Of a stretch of 64,000 nucleotides of DNA, positions 63,458 through 64,000 are shown piece by piece. Position 1 is the first letter of the stretch. Each line of letters opens with the position of its first letter. The translations under genes and the position numbers were made by a program. The stretch comes from an uncultured Tateyamaria sp. Lineage in GTDB: Bacteria; Pseudomonadota; Alphaproteobacteria; Rhodobacterales; Rhodobacteraceae. Location of the stretch: positions 434,001 to 498,000 of the forward strand of contig NZ_CANNCF010000003.1 of assembly GCF_947503045.1 (NCBI RefSeq), read 5' to 3'. The notes below the pieces were generated by a model. The model worked only from the letters and a program-made list of their open reading frames with translations, made no database searches and was not told the DNA's origin.

Positions 63458-64000
63458 CTAGCCCGACTGCTCCCGCCATGCCGCAAGGATGGCATTTGCC
63501 ATCGCGATGTCCTGCGCGGCAATCCCGGTAAGGTCGGCTATGGTGACTTGCGCAGCATCCTTCCGGCCACGCTCCGGGTGTTCCAATAGCGCCCCGATCT
63601 CGTGCAACTCACCCGGTTGGATCAACCCGGCCGCGGCGGCATGGGATACCTCACCATGATCCACACATTGCGCCACCAGATCCACGGCCAGAACATCGGC
63701 GCGCGCCACCAATGCGACGTCCAACTCCTGTTTGCCCGGCGCATCCGCACCAACGGCGGTGATATGCGTGCCCGGCAGCACCCAGTCCGAGCGCAAAAGG
63801 GGCGCAGTGGACCCGGTTGCGGTGATGATCACATCCGGCTGCCGCACCGCAGCCTCCAGATCATCCACGCCCGTGACATCACAGACCGGGGCCATCTCCG
63901 CCACCAGCTCAGCGACCTTGCGCGCATCCCGCCCCCAAACCTGAAAGGACAGCCGCGACATCAACGCGGCATGCGCCTCGATCTGTCGGCGGGCCTGCGG
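63458..64000 (-). CDS. Ornithine cyclodeaminase/mu-crystallin family protein (5' end cut)
   Basis: The C-terminal 180 residues of a protein whose start lies beyond the right edge. Visible are LSFQVWGRDARKVAELVAEM (a Rossmann strand and helix), DVIITATGSTAPLLRSDWVLPGTHITAVGADAPGKQEL and a DLTGIAAQDIAMANAIL end, which match the ornithine cyclodeaminase / mu-crystallin family. The open frame runs to base 64000 with no start codon nearer than 63964 that looks natural. These proteins act on amino acids, imino acids or 2-oxo acids with NAD(P). It faces the b561 gene tail to tail. Confidence 0.85.
   Translation of the reverse strand, partial: PQARRQIEAHAALMSRLSFQVWGRDARKVAELVAEMAPVCDVTGVDDLEAAVRQPDVIITATGSTAPLLRSDWVLPGTHITAVGADAPGKQELDVALVARADVLAVDLVAQCVDHGEVSHAAAAGLIQPGELHEIGALLEHPERGRKDAAQVTIADLTGIAAQDIAMANAILAAWREQSG

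Noticed and set aside
1-64000. tRNA, rRNA, CRISPR, transposon, phage or plasmid origin
   Set aside because: I scanned for tRNA-like cloverleafs, direct-repeat arrays, transposase and integrase motifs and found none that I could support.

Overview
The window is GC-rich, densely coded DNA, almost certainly from a marine or heterotrophic alphaproteobacterium of the Rhodobacteraceae (Roseobacter group). The strongest evidence is the ccoNOQP-ccoGHIS-uspA-fnrL-hemN block with FNR boxes. The many ABC and tripartite tricarboxylate transporters with short catabolic operons, the Iron-Rhodo-box-like site and the protein sequences themselves agree with this. I saw no tRNA, rRNA, CRISPR array, IS element or phage gene.

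Layout. 1-659: no convincing gene, but a nested inverted repeat. 660-1046: a small secreted protein. 1273-11355: a CUT1-type sugar ABC transporter (two permeases, a Tat-type binding protein, an ATPase) with an SGNH hydrolase, FucU-like mutarotase, ribokinase, SMP-30 lactonase and 2-hydroxyacid dehydrogenase, consistent with uptake and catabolism of a sugar. An opposite-strand membrane protein gene separates the permeases from the binding protein. 11585-16193: a LolD-like ATPase, large FtsX-type permease, AttH-like lipocalin and PNPOx-family protein. 16248-19177: an orphan ferric-iron binding protein, a VOC protein and an MmgE/PrpD protein.

19253-29949 is the microaerobic block. It holds ccoNOQP (cbb3 oxidase), ccoGHIS (its assembly), a universal stress protein, fnrL and hemN. 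Four FNR-type sites lie in its intergenic regions, so it reads as one oxygen-responsive module: a high-affinity oxidase, its copper and haem maturation, oxygen-independent haem synthesis and the sensor.

29968-37202 is an accessory stretch: a PhyH-type dioxygenase, kelch protein, small membrane protein, Tm-1-like/UPF0261 protein, sulfatase, and a two-gene cassette (35322-37202) that I cannot assign. 37393-46603 is a carboxylate island: a TcuA-like dehydrogenase, D-2-hydroxyacid dehydrogenase, small protein, PrpF-like isomerase, a fused TctA-TctB permease, TctC and a TctD/TctE two-component system. It most likely imports and converts a tricarballylate/aconitate-like acid. 46649-56003 holds a dipeptide-type ABC transporter with LysR as the last gene of the operon and dppB split by a frameshift, divergent from a DUF917 plus hydantoinase/oxoprolinase pair. 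56020-64000 holds a LacI regulator divergent from a FAD monooxygenase, a second CUT1 transporter, a cytochrome b561-like protein and, on the other strand, an ornithine cyclodeaminase-family gene cut by the window edge.

All functions are inferred from sequence by reading. Family-level calls for transporters, cco genes and regulators are strong; substrates are inference.
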